Shown: in pieces, positions 5,528 through 12,875 of the stretch
Layout: each line of letters starts with the position of its first letter
Numbering within the stretch: position 1 is the stretch's first letter
Assembly (NCBI GenBank): GCA_003979345.1
Contig: RYVZ01000052.1
Span: 1 to 16,691, forward strand
Length of the DNA: 16,691 bases
Source: Lachnospiraceae bacterium
GTDB lineage: Bacteria > Bacillota > Clostridia > Lachnospirales > Lachnospiraceae
Direction of reading: 5' to 3'
The notes under the pieces: generated by a model
Seen by the model: only the letters and a program-made list of their open reading frames with translations
What the model was told of the DNA's origin: nothing
Databases searched by the model: none
Position numbers and translations under genes: made by a program

Positions 5528-7693
5528 ATGAAGGAAAAGATAAAAGAATTAAAAGATAAAAAGATATTTCATAAAGACAATATTGAATGGATCAACGGGC
5601 ATTATCTGCTGTTTTGTCTGTATGAGTCGCTTGTCCTCAACGTGGTGATGGAAAGTGTTTCAAGGCATTCTCTTTTGGGGGCGCTGCTATATGTGCTTCG
5701 ACGGCCGGTGATGTTCGTATTCAATGCGCTGATTCTGCTGCTCTTTCTCGGTGTGGGAAGTGTTTTTCGCAGGAGAATGATGTATAATGCGATCGTTTCC
5801 ATTCTGCTTTTGGCGCTTGGCATCACAAACGGCATCCTGCTCTGTTTTCGGACGACGCCGTTTGCCGCGGTTGATTTTCTGTTGATCACTTCGGCGATCC
5901 GTATTGTAAAACTATACCTTTCACCGCTGGTCATTGTGCTGATCTTAGCTGCGATCGTGGCGGCAATCGTATTCAGTGTCGTGCTTGGCTTAAAAACGCC
6001 AAAGTATCAGGGAAAGCTGCACGTGGCGGCGATGCTGGCAGCCGCGGTTGTATACGCGTTCAGCCTGATCGGCGTCAATCGCATTTTAGTTGCATGCGGC
6101 GTTGCAACCGAGAACTTTTCCAATCTGGCGGATGCATACCGCAATTATGGATTTTCCTATTGTTTCGTCAACAGTGTGATCAATCTTGGTATGGAAAAGC
6201 CTGATGATTACTCGGCCGAGCACATTGAGAGTCTTGTGGAGGGTTCCTTAAATGCGCCATTTCCCGTAAATCCGCTGGAGCCTGGAATGGGTAACGGATG
6301 GATCGGAGGGGGGAATCTGCCGCCGCAGAATGATCATACATCTGTGGAAACGACACCATCTGCGGATACAGCTCCCGAGTTAACGGGGAAGCCGGAAAAT
6401 AGCGACATGTTGCCGGGAAGTGTATCGGATGATCCGGATACGGGTATGCCGAATATTATTTTTGTGCAGCTGGAATCTTTTTTTGATCCTTATACGGTTG
6501 CAGGACTGGAGTTTTCCGAAGATCCGATCCCGTATTGGAGAGAACTGACGCAGCAGTATACAGCAGGAGCTTTGTATGTACCGTCAGTCGGGGCCGGAAC
6601 TGCCAATACAGAGTTTGAGATACTGACCGGGATGAATCTGGACTTTTTCGGGCCGGGAGAATACCCGTATAAAACGATCTTAAAATCGACAACCTGTGAA
6701 AGCATTGCCAATAATCTAAAGGCACTCGGCTATACTGCGCATGCCATTCATAATAATGACGGTACGTTTTATGACCGGCATATTGTTTTTTCACAGCTTG
6801 GCTTTGATACGTTTACACCAATCGAATATATGTATGACGTGGAGCGCAACGTGAACGGCTTTGCCAGGGACGAAATTTTGGTCGGAGAGATCTTAAAGGC
6901 GATGGATTCCACTGGCGGAGAGGACGTCGTGTATGCGATTTCGGTGCAGGCGCACGGGGAATATCCTTCGCAGCGTTTGGAGGATGAGGAACCGATTTTC
7001 ATTCGCTATACAGATCTGGACATGCAGTACGCATGGAGCTATTATGTCAATCAAATTGCCGAGGACGATCAATTTATAAAGAGATTGACCGAGGCGCTTG
7101 AAGAGAGGGGAGAGCCCTCGATCCTTGTGCTTTATGGAGACCATCTCCCATATATGAATCTGGAGACGGAGGATGTGGAAGGCGGCATACTCACCGCAAC
7201 GGAATATGTGATCTGGGATAATATCGGACTTGAAAAAAATGATGCGGACCTTGAGGCATATCAGCTCTCTGCCAAAGTAATGCAGGAGGCGGCAATCGAG
7301 CAGGGCATTTTAACAAAGCTGCACCAAAGCTGCATGAGTGATGAAGATTATCTCAGTAAACTGGAAATGCTTCAATATGATATGCTATATGGGGAACGGG
7401 AGATCTATGGCGGTATCAATCCGTATGAAGCGACAGAGTTACAGCTGGGAATCGACGAGATCGCTGTTACCGCAGTGGAGGAAGAAGAGGGGCATATCTA
7501 TGTCTATGGGACAGGATTTAACGAGTACAGCCATGTCTGTGTCAACGGTGAGCCGCAAAAGACAACGTATGTGGAAGCGGGGATGCTCCTGCTGGAGACA
7601 GCGCATCTGTCGCAGGGAGACGTCGTGACGGTCGCACAGATCGGCACGGATAATATCGTGCTGGGAGAGACAGAGGGCTTTGTCTATGAGTAA
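5528..7693 (+). CDS. LtaS-family phosphoglycerol transferase (alkaline phosphatase superfamily)
   Basis: The 721-residue membrane enzyme belongs to the LtaS/MdoB group, which moves glycerol phosphate from phosphatidylglycerol onto lipoteichoic acid or other envelope glycans on the outer face of the membrane. About five membrane segments occur in residues 25-185. A Pro/Gly/Thr-rich linker (about 245-305) leads to the extracellular sulfatase-like domain. Expected metal and catalytic residues are present: Glu316 in VQLESFFDP, nucleophile Thr358 in GAGTANTEFE, His476 in SVQAHGEYP, and Asp538-His539 in LVLYGDHLPY. After about residue 640 there is an extra beta-rich Ig/IPT-like domain (HIYVYGTGFNEYSHVCVNG) absent from classic LtaS. 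The start follows GGGCGG (5517-5522), a weak ribosome binding site. It stands alone between a terminator upstream and a promoter downstream. The precise product (lipoteichoic acid or another polymer) cannot be told from sequence. Confidence 0.92.
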   Translation: MKEKIKELKDKKIFHKDNIEWINGHYLLFCLYESLVLNVVMESVSRHSLLGALLYVLRRPVMFVFNALILLLFLGVGSVFRRRMMYNAIVSILLLALGITNGILLCFRTTPFAAVDFLLITSAIRIVKLYLSPLVIVLILAAIVAAIVFSVVLGLKTPKYQGKLHVAAMLAAAVVYAFSLIGVNRILVACGVATENFSNLADAYRNYGFSYCFVNSVINLGMEKPDDYSAEHIESLVEGSLNAPFPVNPLEPGMGNGWIGGGNLPPQNDHTSVETTPSADTAPELTGKPENSDMLPGSVSDDPDTGMPNIIFVQLESFFDPYTVAGLEFSEDPIPYWRELTQQYTAGALYVPSVGAGTANTEFEILTGMNLDFFGPGEYPYKTILKSTTCESIANNLKALGYTAHAIHNNDGTFYDRHIVFSQLGFDTFTPIEYMYDVERNVNGFARDEILVGEILKAMDSTGGEDVVYAISVQAHGEYPSQRLEDEEPIFIRYTDLDMQYAWSYYVNQIAEDDQFIKRLTEALEERGEPSILVLYGDHLPYMNLETEDVEGGILTATEYVIWDNIGLEKNDADLEAYQLSAKVMQEAAIEQGILTKLHQSCMSDEDYLSKLEMLQYDMLYGEREIYGGINPYEATELQLGIDEIAVTAVEEEEGHIYVYGTGFNEYSHVCVNGEPQKTTYVEAGMLLLETAHLSQGDVVTVAQIGTDNIVLGETEGFVYE

Positions 7694-7754
7694 CGGATCG
7701 GGGTATGAATTTTGACAGAACGCAGAACTGTTACGACAGGATGTGCGTTTATAC

Positions 7755-7784
7755 TTGCCCGTATAGGGATAGTTATGTTATAAT
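7755..7784 (+). promoter_or_regulatory. Sigma-A promoter for the deacetylase gene
   Basis: TTGCCC (7755-7760) is followed after 18 nt by a perfect TATAAT (7779-7784), which places the start site near 7791, about 40 nt before the deacetylase start codon. Confidence 0.7.
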
Positions 7785-7831
7785 GTTAATCGTGTGAAAG
7801 GAACGGAACAAGGTTCCTGCGGTGAAAAGCT

Positions 7832-9013
7832 ATGGCAGGGATGGACAAGGGGCCGGATAAGCCCTTGAGAACGGAAACGGAGCGTAGAAGGCGCGTCAAC
7901 CGATTGAAAAAACTGATCATACTGACGATCATTCTGGCAATCCTTTTGCCTGTCCTTTTGTGTATCATTCTTTTTTTGAAAGTGGGAAGACTTGAGCATA
8001 AGGTACAGGAGCTGGAGGCGGCCCGCGAAGTACTTCTTTCCTCACAGATGAGCGATGAAAAGAGGTTGTCGGCGGGGAGCGGAGTAAATGGGCGTTTCGC
8101 GCAGACAGGCGGGAACGCGGAGGGTGTTGAAGCAGGCGGTATCGGCATGGGTACACAAGCGGCCGGAGATGAACCTGAAAGCGGTGCATCCGATCATGAA
8201 ACTGATTTGAACGGGATACCGGAGGAGGTCAGTGAGACTAACCTGCAGGGAAATACTGCGGCTATAGCGGACAGCAGTGCGGATGGGACCGGTCAGGAAA
8301 GGACTGCGGAAAGCGAAGGGGAAACCCGGGAGGAAGATGCGGAGGAACTGAGCGGTGAGCAGTTATATCCGGATTATCGAAAGGTCTATCTGACATTCGA
8401 TGACGGGCCAAGCAGTAATACGGAAGCGATTTTGGAGATATTGGACCGCTACGGCGTGAAAGCTACTTTTTTTGTGGTCGGAAAAACGGATGAACATTCT
8501 CAGGAAATGTATCGGCGGATCATAGAGGCGGGACATACGCTTGGGATGCATTCTTACAGTCACCGGTACGGAGAGATCTACGCATCAACGGAGGCGTTTA
8601 CTGAGGATCTGGAGAAGATTCGCGGTTATCTATATGAAATGACAGGTCAGACAAGCTGTTTTTACCGGTTTCCGGGTGGCAGCAGCAATGCGCTCAGCAG
8701 CACGGACGTCCAGGAACTGATCGATGTTCTGGATGAGCGGGGCATCCTCTATTTTGACTGGAATGTCGTGAATGGAGATGCGGGAAGCGTAAAGCTTTCA
8801 GCGGCACAGCTTGCGGATAATGTCACAAATAATATGGAGCGATATCGAACGGCAATCGTGCTCATGCACGATGCGGCGGGGAAACCGGCGACGGTGGAGG
8901 CGCTGCCGACGATCATAGAGCGCATTTTACAGATGGATCAGACCGTGATTTTGCCGATCACGGAGGACACGGCGCGGATTCAGCAGGTAAAGGCGGAAGA
9001 AGTAAGTGAGTAG
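7832..9013 (+). CDS. Membrane-anchored NodB-type polysaccharide deacetylase
   Basis: The 393-residue protein has a basic N-terminus, one membrane helix (residues about 27-49), a short coiled coil, and a low-complexity Glu/Gly-rich spacer (about 75-178) that would lift the catalytic domain away from the membrane. The carbohydrate esterase 4 domain (about 183-385) has all five motifs: TFDDGPS with Asp190 and Asp191, HSYSH with metal ligands His240 and His244, RFPGGSSNA, DWNVVNGDA and the base-proximal LMHDAAGK with His346. It should therefore be an active metal-dependent N- or O-deacetylase acting on peptidoglycan or another envelope polysaccharide. Start 7832 has only a weak ribosome binding site (GCGGTGA); ATG 7841 is an alternative that removes three residues. 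It has its own promoter and is followed 42 nt later by the bactofilin gene, which fits a shared role in wall shaping. Confidence 0.92.
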   Translation: MAGMDKGPDKPLRTETERRRRVNRLKKLIILTIILAILLPVLLCIILFLKVGRLEHKVQELEAAREVLLSSQMSDEKRLSAGSGVNGRFAQTGGNAEGVEAGGIGMGTQAAGDEPESGASDHETDLNGIPEEVSETNLQGNTAAIADSSADGTGQERTAESEGETREEDAEELSGEQLYPDYRKVYLTFDDGPSSNTEAILEILDRYGVKATFFVVGKTDEHSQEMYRRIIEAGHTLGMHSYSHRYGEIYASTEAFTEDLEKIRGYLYEMTGQTSCFYRFPGGSSNALSSTDVQELIDVLDERGILYFDWNVVNGDAGSVKLSAAQLADNVTNNMERYRTAIVLMHDAAGKPATVEALPTIIERILQMDQTVILPITEDTARIQQVKAEEVSE

Positions 9014-9055
9014 CGTCTTAGCGGATACGCATGCGCTGCGGAAAGGTGTGTGGTT

Positions 9056-10423
9056 ATGGGTTTTTTTTCAGACTTAAAAGAAGACTTATCACAGGCTGTC
9101 AATGAATTGATGCCGGACGAAGAAAAAGAAAGTGCGGAGGCAGAAAGTCAGATGCTGGCAGATATGGCAGACAGACTGGAGACGGCTGATGAAGCAGACT
9201 TTGCGGAGTCAGGGGGAAGCGGGGGTTTAGAATCGCAAAGCGAGGAGGACAAGCTGCTTGCAGAACTGTTTGGCGGTTCCCTTGATGAAACGCAGGCGGA
9301 GAGTGTCGAAGCGGCAGAGATCAAAGCTGCTGAGTCAGATGAGATGTCCGATATTGACAAAATGCTGGCAGAGGCGAAGCTGGCCGTTGAGGAGAAAGAA
9401 GATGAGGTGCAGTTGTCCGGAGCATCAGGAAGCTTTGCGGATATCATGGAACCGGTAACAGAATATACTTTGCCGTCGGAGGGAGACAGTACGGGAGACG
9501 CACAGAAAGAGGACGATAAGCTGCTTGCAGAACTGTTCAGCGGTTCTTTCGATACGGTGGATGCGAAGAGTGCACCGGAAGCAGAAGCTTTCGGGCAGAC
9601 CGGTATAAGCACGGATGAGGAGCCGGCAGCTATGTCTGGAGGGACAGCAGTTGAGGTGCAGGCACATATGCCTGTAGAGGAAGCAGCAGAAGAAGAGCAG
9701 GCAGAATTACCAGCGGAGGAAGTGCAGGAAGATATGCCGCCTGCAGAGAAAACGGCAGAAGCGTTACAGTCTGTGAAGGGCGCAGAAAATACAGAACAGT
9801 CTGAGACAGATAGAATAATAAAAATGGAGGCAGATAACATGTCAGAGGAAGTAATGGAAATGGATAACACAGCAGTTGATGAGGAAGTGAATGAGGTGGA
9901 GAAGGAAGGAGTCGGAAAGATGCAGGAGCAGGTATTTGGCGAGGATGAAGTAGCAACTGACGAGAAGTCCATTATTACAGAGGCTATGACGATCACCGGT
10001 GATATTATATCGAGAGGCTCCATGGAGGTGCTCGGAACGATTACAGGCAATATCGACATTCTTGGAAAGCTGGATGTGACCGGAGTAGTCAACGGAAATT
10101 CCAAGGCGGCTGAGATCTATGCAGAGTCAGCGAAAATCGTCGGCGAAGTAAATTCTCTCGGCAGTGTAAAGGTAGGCCAGAGCTCTGTTATCATTGGTAA
10201 TATCATGGCTACGAGCGCAGTGATCGCAGGAGCGGTCAAAGGCGATATTGATGTGAAAGGTCCTGTTATTCTGGATACTTCCGCAATTGTGATGGGTAAC
10301 ATCAAATCCAAATCCGTTCAGATCAATAACGGTGCGGTCGTGGAAGGTATGTGTTCACAGTGCTACGCAGATGTCAATCCTACTGCATTCTTTGATGAGT
10401 TTAAGAAGACCGCGAAGATTTAA
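9056..10423 (+). CDS. Bactofilin with long acidic N-terminal extension
   Basis: Residues about 306-432 of this 455-residue protein form the right-handed beta-helix of bactofilins (polymer-forming cytoskeletal proteins). Turns of the helix are visible in ITGDIISRGSMEVLGTITGN, VTGVVNGNSKAAEIYAE, SSVIIGNIMATSAVIAGAVK and MGNIKSKSVQINNGAVVEG. Bactofilins self-assemble into membrane-associated filaments that scaffold envelope enzymes. The N-terminus (MGFFSDLKEDLSQAVNELMP) is amphipathic and may touch the membrane. Residues 21-300 are extremely acidic and low-complexity, with two near-identical DKLLAELF-G/S-GS-F/L-D motifs (about 65-76 and 154-166) and a weaker DKMLAEAKLAV. ATG 9056 is preferred because GGAAAGG (9040-9046) is well spaced; GTG 9050 is too close. 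A good internal ribosome binding site precedes in-frame ATG 9839 (Met262). It lies between the deacetylase and pyrH, and is probably co-transcribed with the deacetylase. Confidence 0.93.
   Translation: MGFFSDLKEDLSQAVNELMPDEEKESAEAESQMLADMADRLETADEADFAESGGSGGLESQSEEDKLLAELFGGSLDETQAESVEAAEIKAAESDEMSDIDKMLAEAKLAVEEKEDEVQLSGASGSFADIMEPVTEYTLPSEGDSTGDAQKEDDKLLAELFSGSFDTVDAKSAPEAEAFGQTGISTDEEPAAMSGGTAVEVQAHMPVEEAAEEEQAELPAEEVQEDMPPAEKTAEALQSVKGAENTEQSETDRIIKMEADNMSEEVMEMDNTAVDEEVNEVEKEGVGKMQEQVFGEDEVATDEKSIITEAMTITGDIISRGSMEVLGTITGNIDILGKLDVTGVVNGNSKAAEIYAESAKIVGEVNSLGSVKVGQSSVIIGNIMATSAVIAGAVKGDIDVKGPVILDTSAIVMGNIKSKSVQINNGAVVEGMCSQCYADVNPTAFFDEFKKTAKI
9251..9537 (+). repeat. 20-bp exact direct repeat inside the bactofilin gene
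   Basis: AAGCTGCTTGCAGAACTGTT occurs at 9251-9270 and again at 9518-9537. Similar sequence continues after each copy (gGGCGGTTCC versus CAGCGGTTCT). Both copies are in frame and encode KLLAELF. This indicates an internal duplication in the acidic extension, and recombination between the copies would delete 267 nt in frame. Confidence 0.85.
9826..9841 (+). promoter_or_regulatory. Possible internal ribosome binding site and start in the bactofilin gene
   Basis: A GGAGG (9826-9830) lies 8 nt before ATG 9839, which is in frame with the bactofilin. The preceding stretch (about 9810-9825) is unusually AT-rich for this gene. Initiation here would give a 194-residue bactofilin with a short tail in place of the 261-residue acidic extension. 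Confidence 0.45.
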
Positions 10424-10453
10424 GGAAACACTAATTCAATCAGCATTCCCTAA
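10421..10453. repeat. Imperfect palindromic element between bactofilin and pyrH
   Basis: TAAGGAAACACTAAT (10421-10435), TCA, then ATCAGCATTCCCTAA (10439-10453) has the same 15+3+15 layout and nearly the same sequence as the perfect palindrome at 11894-11926. The left arm supplies the bactofilin stop codon. It is best read as a decayed copy of a dispersed palindromic repeat. Confidence 0.7.
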
Positions 10454-10489
10454 AGGAGTTACGCTGAATGGATCAGAAGGGAGAGCGGC

Positions 10490-11197
10490 ATGAAGCGTAT
10501 TTTATTGAAACTAAGCGGAGAAGCGCTTTCAGGCGATAAGAAGACCGGATTTGACGAACCCACAGTCAGGGAGGTCGCACTGCAGATCAAGCAGCTTGTT
10601 GATGATGGGATCGAGGTCGGTGTCGTTATCGGGGGAGGCAATTTTTGGAGGGGACGCTCGAGCGGGAGTATTGACCGCACGAAGGCGGATCAGATCGGTA
10701 TGCTGGCGACGATCATGAACTGCATCTACGTGTCGGAAATATGCAGAAGTGTCGGGCTTTCGACAGGGATCCTGACACCGTTTGAATGCGGATCGTTTAC
10801 AAAACTTTTTTCCAAAGACCGTGCAAACAAATATTTATCAAAAGGTATGGTCGTATTTTTTGCAGGAGGAACCGGTCATCCTTATTTTTCAACGGATACA
10901 GGCGTGGTCCTGCGTGCGGTTGAAGTGGATGCTGATGTGATCCTTCTTGCGAAAGCCGTTGACGGCGTTTATGATGACGATCCAAGAACAAATCCGGCGG
11001 CGAAAAAATACGATAGGGTGTCCATTGACGAAGTGATCACGCGTAATCTGCAGGTTGTAGATATGACGGCGTCGATTCTGGCAAAAGAGAACCGGATGCC
11101 GATGCGTGTGTTTGGCTTAAATGAAAAGAACAGTATTGTAAATGCGATAAAAGGTGATTTCAGCGGCACGGAAGTGACCGTGAACAGGGAGGACTAA
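10490..11197 (+). CDS. pyrH: UMP kinase
   Basis: The 235-residue product is the bacterial hexameric uridylate kinase of the amino acid kinase fold, which converts UMP to UDP in the cytoplasm for nucleic acid and envelope precursor synthesis. The phosphate-binding start MKRILLKLSGEAL, the GGGNFWRG loop (48-55), the UMP-contacting ADQIGMLATIMN, AGGTGHPYFSTDT, and the ATP-site stretch AKAVDGVYDDDP are all present and the length is standard. ATG 10490 follows AAGGGAGAG (10478-10486). The stop codon is one nucleotide before the frr start, so the two are translationally close and surely one operon, the usual arrangement. A decayed palindrome lies just upstream; I see no clear promoter in the gap after the bactofilin gene. 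Confidence 0.98.
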   Translation: MKRILLKLSGEALSGDKKTGFDEPTVREVALQIKQLVDDGIEVGVVIGGGNFWRGRSSGSIDRTKADQIGMLATIMNCIYVSEICRSVGLSTGILTPFECGSFTKLFSKDRANKYLSKGMVVFFAGGTGHPYFSTDTGVVLRAVEVDADVILLAKAVDGVYDDDPRTNPAAKKYDRVSIDEVITRNLQVVDMTASILAKENRMPMRVFGLNEKNSIVNAIKGDFSGTEVTVNRED

Positions 11198-11198
11198 C

Positions 11199-11747
11199 AT
11201 GGACGCAAGATTAGCGCAATATGAGGAGAAAATGCAGAAGGCACTTGATTTTTTGCAGGCTGATTTTCAGACGATCCGTGCGGGACGCGCAAATCCGCAT
11301 ATTTTGGATAAGATCAAGGTCGACTATTACGGGACGCCGACGCCGATTCAAAGTGTCGGGAACATCACGGTTCCTGAAGCAAGAATGATCCAAATCGCAC
11401 CGTGGGAGAAATCGTTGATCAAGGAGATAGAGAAAGCGATCATGATGTCCGACGTCGGAATTACACCTTCTAACGACGGAACGGTTGTCCGTCTGGTATT
11501 TCCGGAGTTGACAGAGGACCGCAGAAAAGAACTTGTCAAGGAAATCAAAAAGAAGGGCGAGGATAATAAAGTCGTTATCCGAAACGCCAGACGCGATGGC
11601 AATGACGCTGTGAAGAAGCTTGGCAAGGAAATATCCGAGGACGAGGCAAAGCAGCTTGAAGACCAGCTTCAAAAGGCAACGGATAAGTACATTAAGGAAG
11701 TGGATGCACTCGTTGAGAGTAAATCAAAGGAGATCATGACAGTATAA
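11199..11747 (+). CDS. frr: Ribosome recycling factor
   Basis: The 182-residue product is ribosome recycling factor, which works with EF-G to split post-termination ribosomes from mRNA. It shows the full family pattern: FQTIRAGRANPHILDKIKVD, YYGTPTPIQSVGNITVPEAR, IAPWEKSLIKEIEKAI, GITPSNDGTVVRLVFPELTE and the long helical domain EDNKVVIRNARRDGNDAVKK. AGGGAGG (11187-11193) overlaps the end of pyrH and gives a strong start at 11199, one nucleotide after the pyrH stop. It is followed by a 282-nt structured gap before uppS. Confidence 0.98.
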   Translation: MDARLAQYEEKMQKALDFLQADFQTIRAGRANPHILDKIKVDYYGTPTPIQSVGNITVPEARMIQIAPWEKSLIKEIEKAIMMSDVGITPSNDGTVVRLVFPELTEDRRKELVKEIKKKGEDNKVVIRNARRDGNDAVKKLGKEISEDEAKQLEDQLQKATDKYIKEVDALVESKSKEIMTV

Positions 11748-12029
11748 ACGGGGAAAATGAGGGGGCGCACGGCATGCTTGCATGCGAGTGCGCTTTCTGC
11801 TAGGGAAACGCGGATCAAAGCGTTTCCCGCGCCGGATTTGCGCTGCGAAGCAGCATAAACCACTGCAAATCCGTGCGCATCAGCCGGAGGCTCTAAGGAA
11901 ACACTGATATAATCAGTGTTTCCTTAGAAATGCTTGAAATCCGGGCGGCAGGAGGAGAATAAGTTTTATGCTGCGCATAACTAGAGCCATCCGCCGTTCA
12001 AAAAAATAATCATAGCATGGAGACGAAAA
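11748..12029 (+). other. Structured intergenic element between frr and uppS
   Basis: No gene is visible. The stretch instead folds into a chain of hairpins. First is GCGCAC/GTGCGC (11765-11770 with 11788-11793), enclosing paired GCATGC units. Next is GGGAAACGC/GCGTTTCCC (11803-11811 with 11820-11828). Then GCGC-CGGATTTGC pairs with GCAAATCCG-T-GCGC (11829-11841 with 11865-11878), enclosing GCTGC-GAA-GCAGC (11842-11854). The perfect 16-bp palindrome at 11893-11927 follows, and TTATGC-TGC-GCATAA is at about 11965-11980. GGCTCTA (11889-11895) can also pair with TAGAGCC (11982-11988). None has a T-run, so these are not ordinary terminators. A composite palindromic repeat or a structured RNA is more likely. 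Confidence 0.65.
11893..11927. repeat. Perfect 16-bp palindromic element
   Basis: CTAAGGAAACACTGAT (11893-11908) and ATCAGTGTTTCCTTAG (11912-11927) are exact reverse complements with a 3-nt loop. A degenerate relative lies at 10421-10453, and the hairpin at 11803-11828 shares the GGAAAC...GTTTCC core. Three related palindromes within 1.5 kb suggest a dispersed repeat family in this genome. Confidence 0.85.
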
Positions 12030-12734
12030 ATGATCATACCGCAGCATGTGGCAATTATATTGGACGGAAACGGCCGATGGGCAAAAGCGAAAGGCATGCC
12101 CCGTAATTACGGGCATGTGCAGGGCGCGAAAAATGTCGAGGTCGTTTGTCGTGCAGCGCATGAGATGGGAATCCGTTATCTGACGGTTTATGCGTTCTCG
12201 ACAGAAAACTGGAGCAGGCCGTCAGATGAAGTCGCAGCTTTGATGAAGCTTTTGAAAAGCTACCTCTCTACCTGTAAAAAGACGGCGAAAAAAAATAATA
12301 TGCGCGTGCGCGTGATTGGCGACAGGGAGGGACTTGACCCTGAGTTCCGGCGTCAGATCTTAGAGCTTGAGGAAGCGACGAAGGACTATGACGGCTTGAA
12401 CTTTATTGTTGCGCTCAATTACGGAAGCCGGGATGAGATCCTGCGTGCCGTGCAAAAGATCGCCGTGCAGATCAGGGCGGGAGAGGTATCGCCTGATGAC
12501 ATCAGCCCGGAGCTTTTTGAGGCGTCACTGGATACGGCGGGCATACCGGCGCCTGACCTGCTCATACGGACGAGCGGGGAACAGCGTCTGTCCAATTTCT
12601 TACTGTGGCAGCTCGCATATGCGGAGTTCTATTTTACGCCCGTGCCGTGGCCTGATTTTGACGGGAAAGAATTGCAGAAGGCGGTGGAGGCATATAATGA
12701 CAGAGACCGCCGCTATGGGGGCGTCAAGGGATAA
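12030..12734 (+). CDS. uppS: Undecaprenyl diphosphate synthase (cis-prenyltransferase)
   Basis: The 234-residue enzyme condenses isopentenyl diphosphate onto farnesyl diphosphate to build the C55 lipid carrier used for peptidoglycan and other surface glycans. Family motifs are complete: HVAIILDGNGRWAKAKG with catalytic Asp12, GHVQGAKN, YLTVYAFSTENWSRP, NYGSRDEI, and the C-terminal DLLIRTSGEQRLSNFLLWQ with AEFYFTPVPWPDF. ATG 12030 follows GGAG (12019-12022). It is placed as expected before cdsA, and its substrate supply depends on the MEP pathway enzyme encoded by dxr further down. The unusual point is the 282-nt structured gap that separates it from frr. Confidence 0.97.
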   Translation: MIIPQHVAIILDGNGRWAKAKGMPRNYGHVQGAKNVEVVCRAAHEMGIRYLTVYAFSTENWSRPSDEVAALMKLLKSYLSTCKKTAKKNNMRVRVIGDREGLDPEFRRQILELEEATKDYDGLNFIVALNYGSRDEILRAVQKIAVQIRAGEVSPDDISPELFEASLDTAGIPAPDLLIRTSGEQRLSNFLLWQLAYAEFYFTPVPWPDFDGKELQKAVEAYNDRDRRYGGVKG

Positions 12735-12760
12735 TAAAATTATAATTTTCAACCGCGGGA

Positions 12761-12869
12761 TTTGTGTCTGCGCGCTGCAAACCCATAAAATGGCAAACCC
12801 ATAAATGGTTAAGCCATTTATGGGTTGACACAAACTCGTTTATGCGCAAAGAGCAGCGCAGAAAAGGAG
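12761..12869 (+). promoter_or_regulatory. Folded leader between uppS and cdsA with competing stems
   Basis: A perfect 13-bp hairpin (AACCCATAAATGG 12796-12808 with CCATTTATGGGTT 12814-12826) is enclosed by TTTGTGTC (12761-12768) pairing with GACACAAA (12827-12834). A second copy, AAACCCATAAAATGG (12779-12793), could replace the left arm. CTGCGCGCTGC (12768-12778) can alternatively pair with GCAGCGCAG (12853-12861), directly next to the cdsA ribosome binding site AAAAGGAG (12862-12869). There is no T-run, so it is not a simple terminator. It may be a palindromic repeat or a control element for cdsA. Confidence 0.5.
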
Positions 12870-12875
12870 ATAAAC

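Noticed and set aside
9148..10104. 318-codon minus-strand ORF opposite the bactofilin gene
   Set aside because: It is a Ser-rich shadow caused by the Glu/Ala-rich codons of the acidic extension; it has no domain pattern and the + strand gene is certain.
10468..10541. Short leader ORF overlapping the pyrH start (ATG 10468 after AAAGGAG)
   Set aside because: It is out of frame with pyrH, ends after about 23 codons, and its peptide shows no attenuator-like codon run; the AAAGGAG is partly the end of the decayed palindrome.
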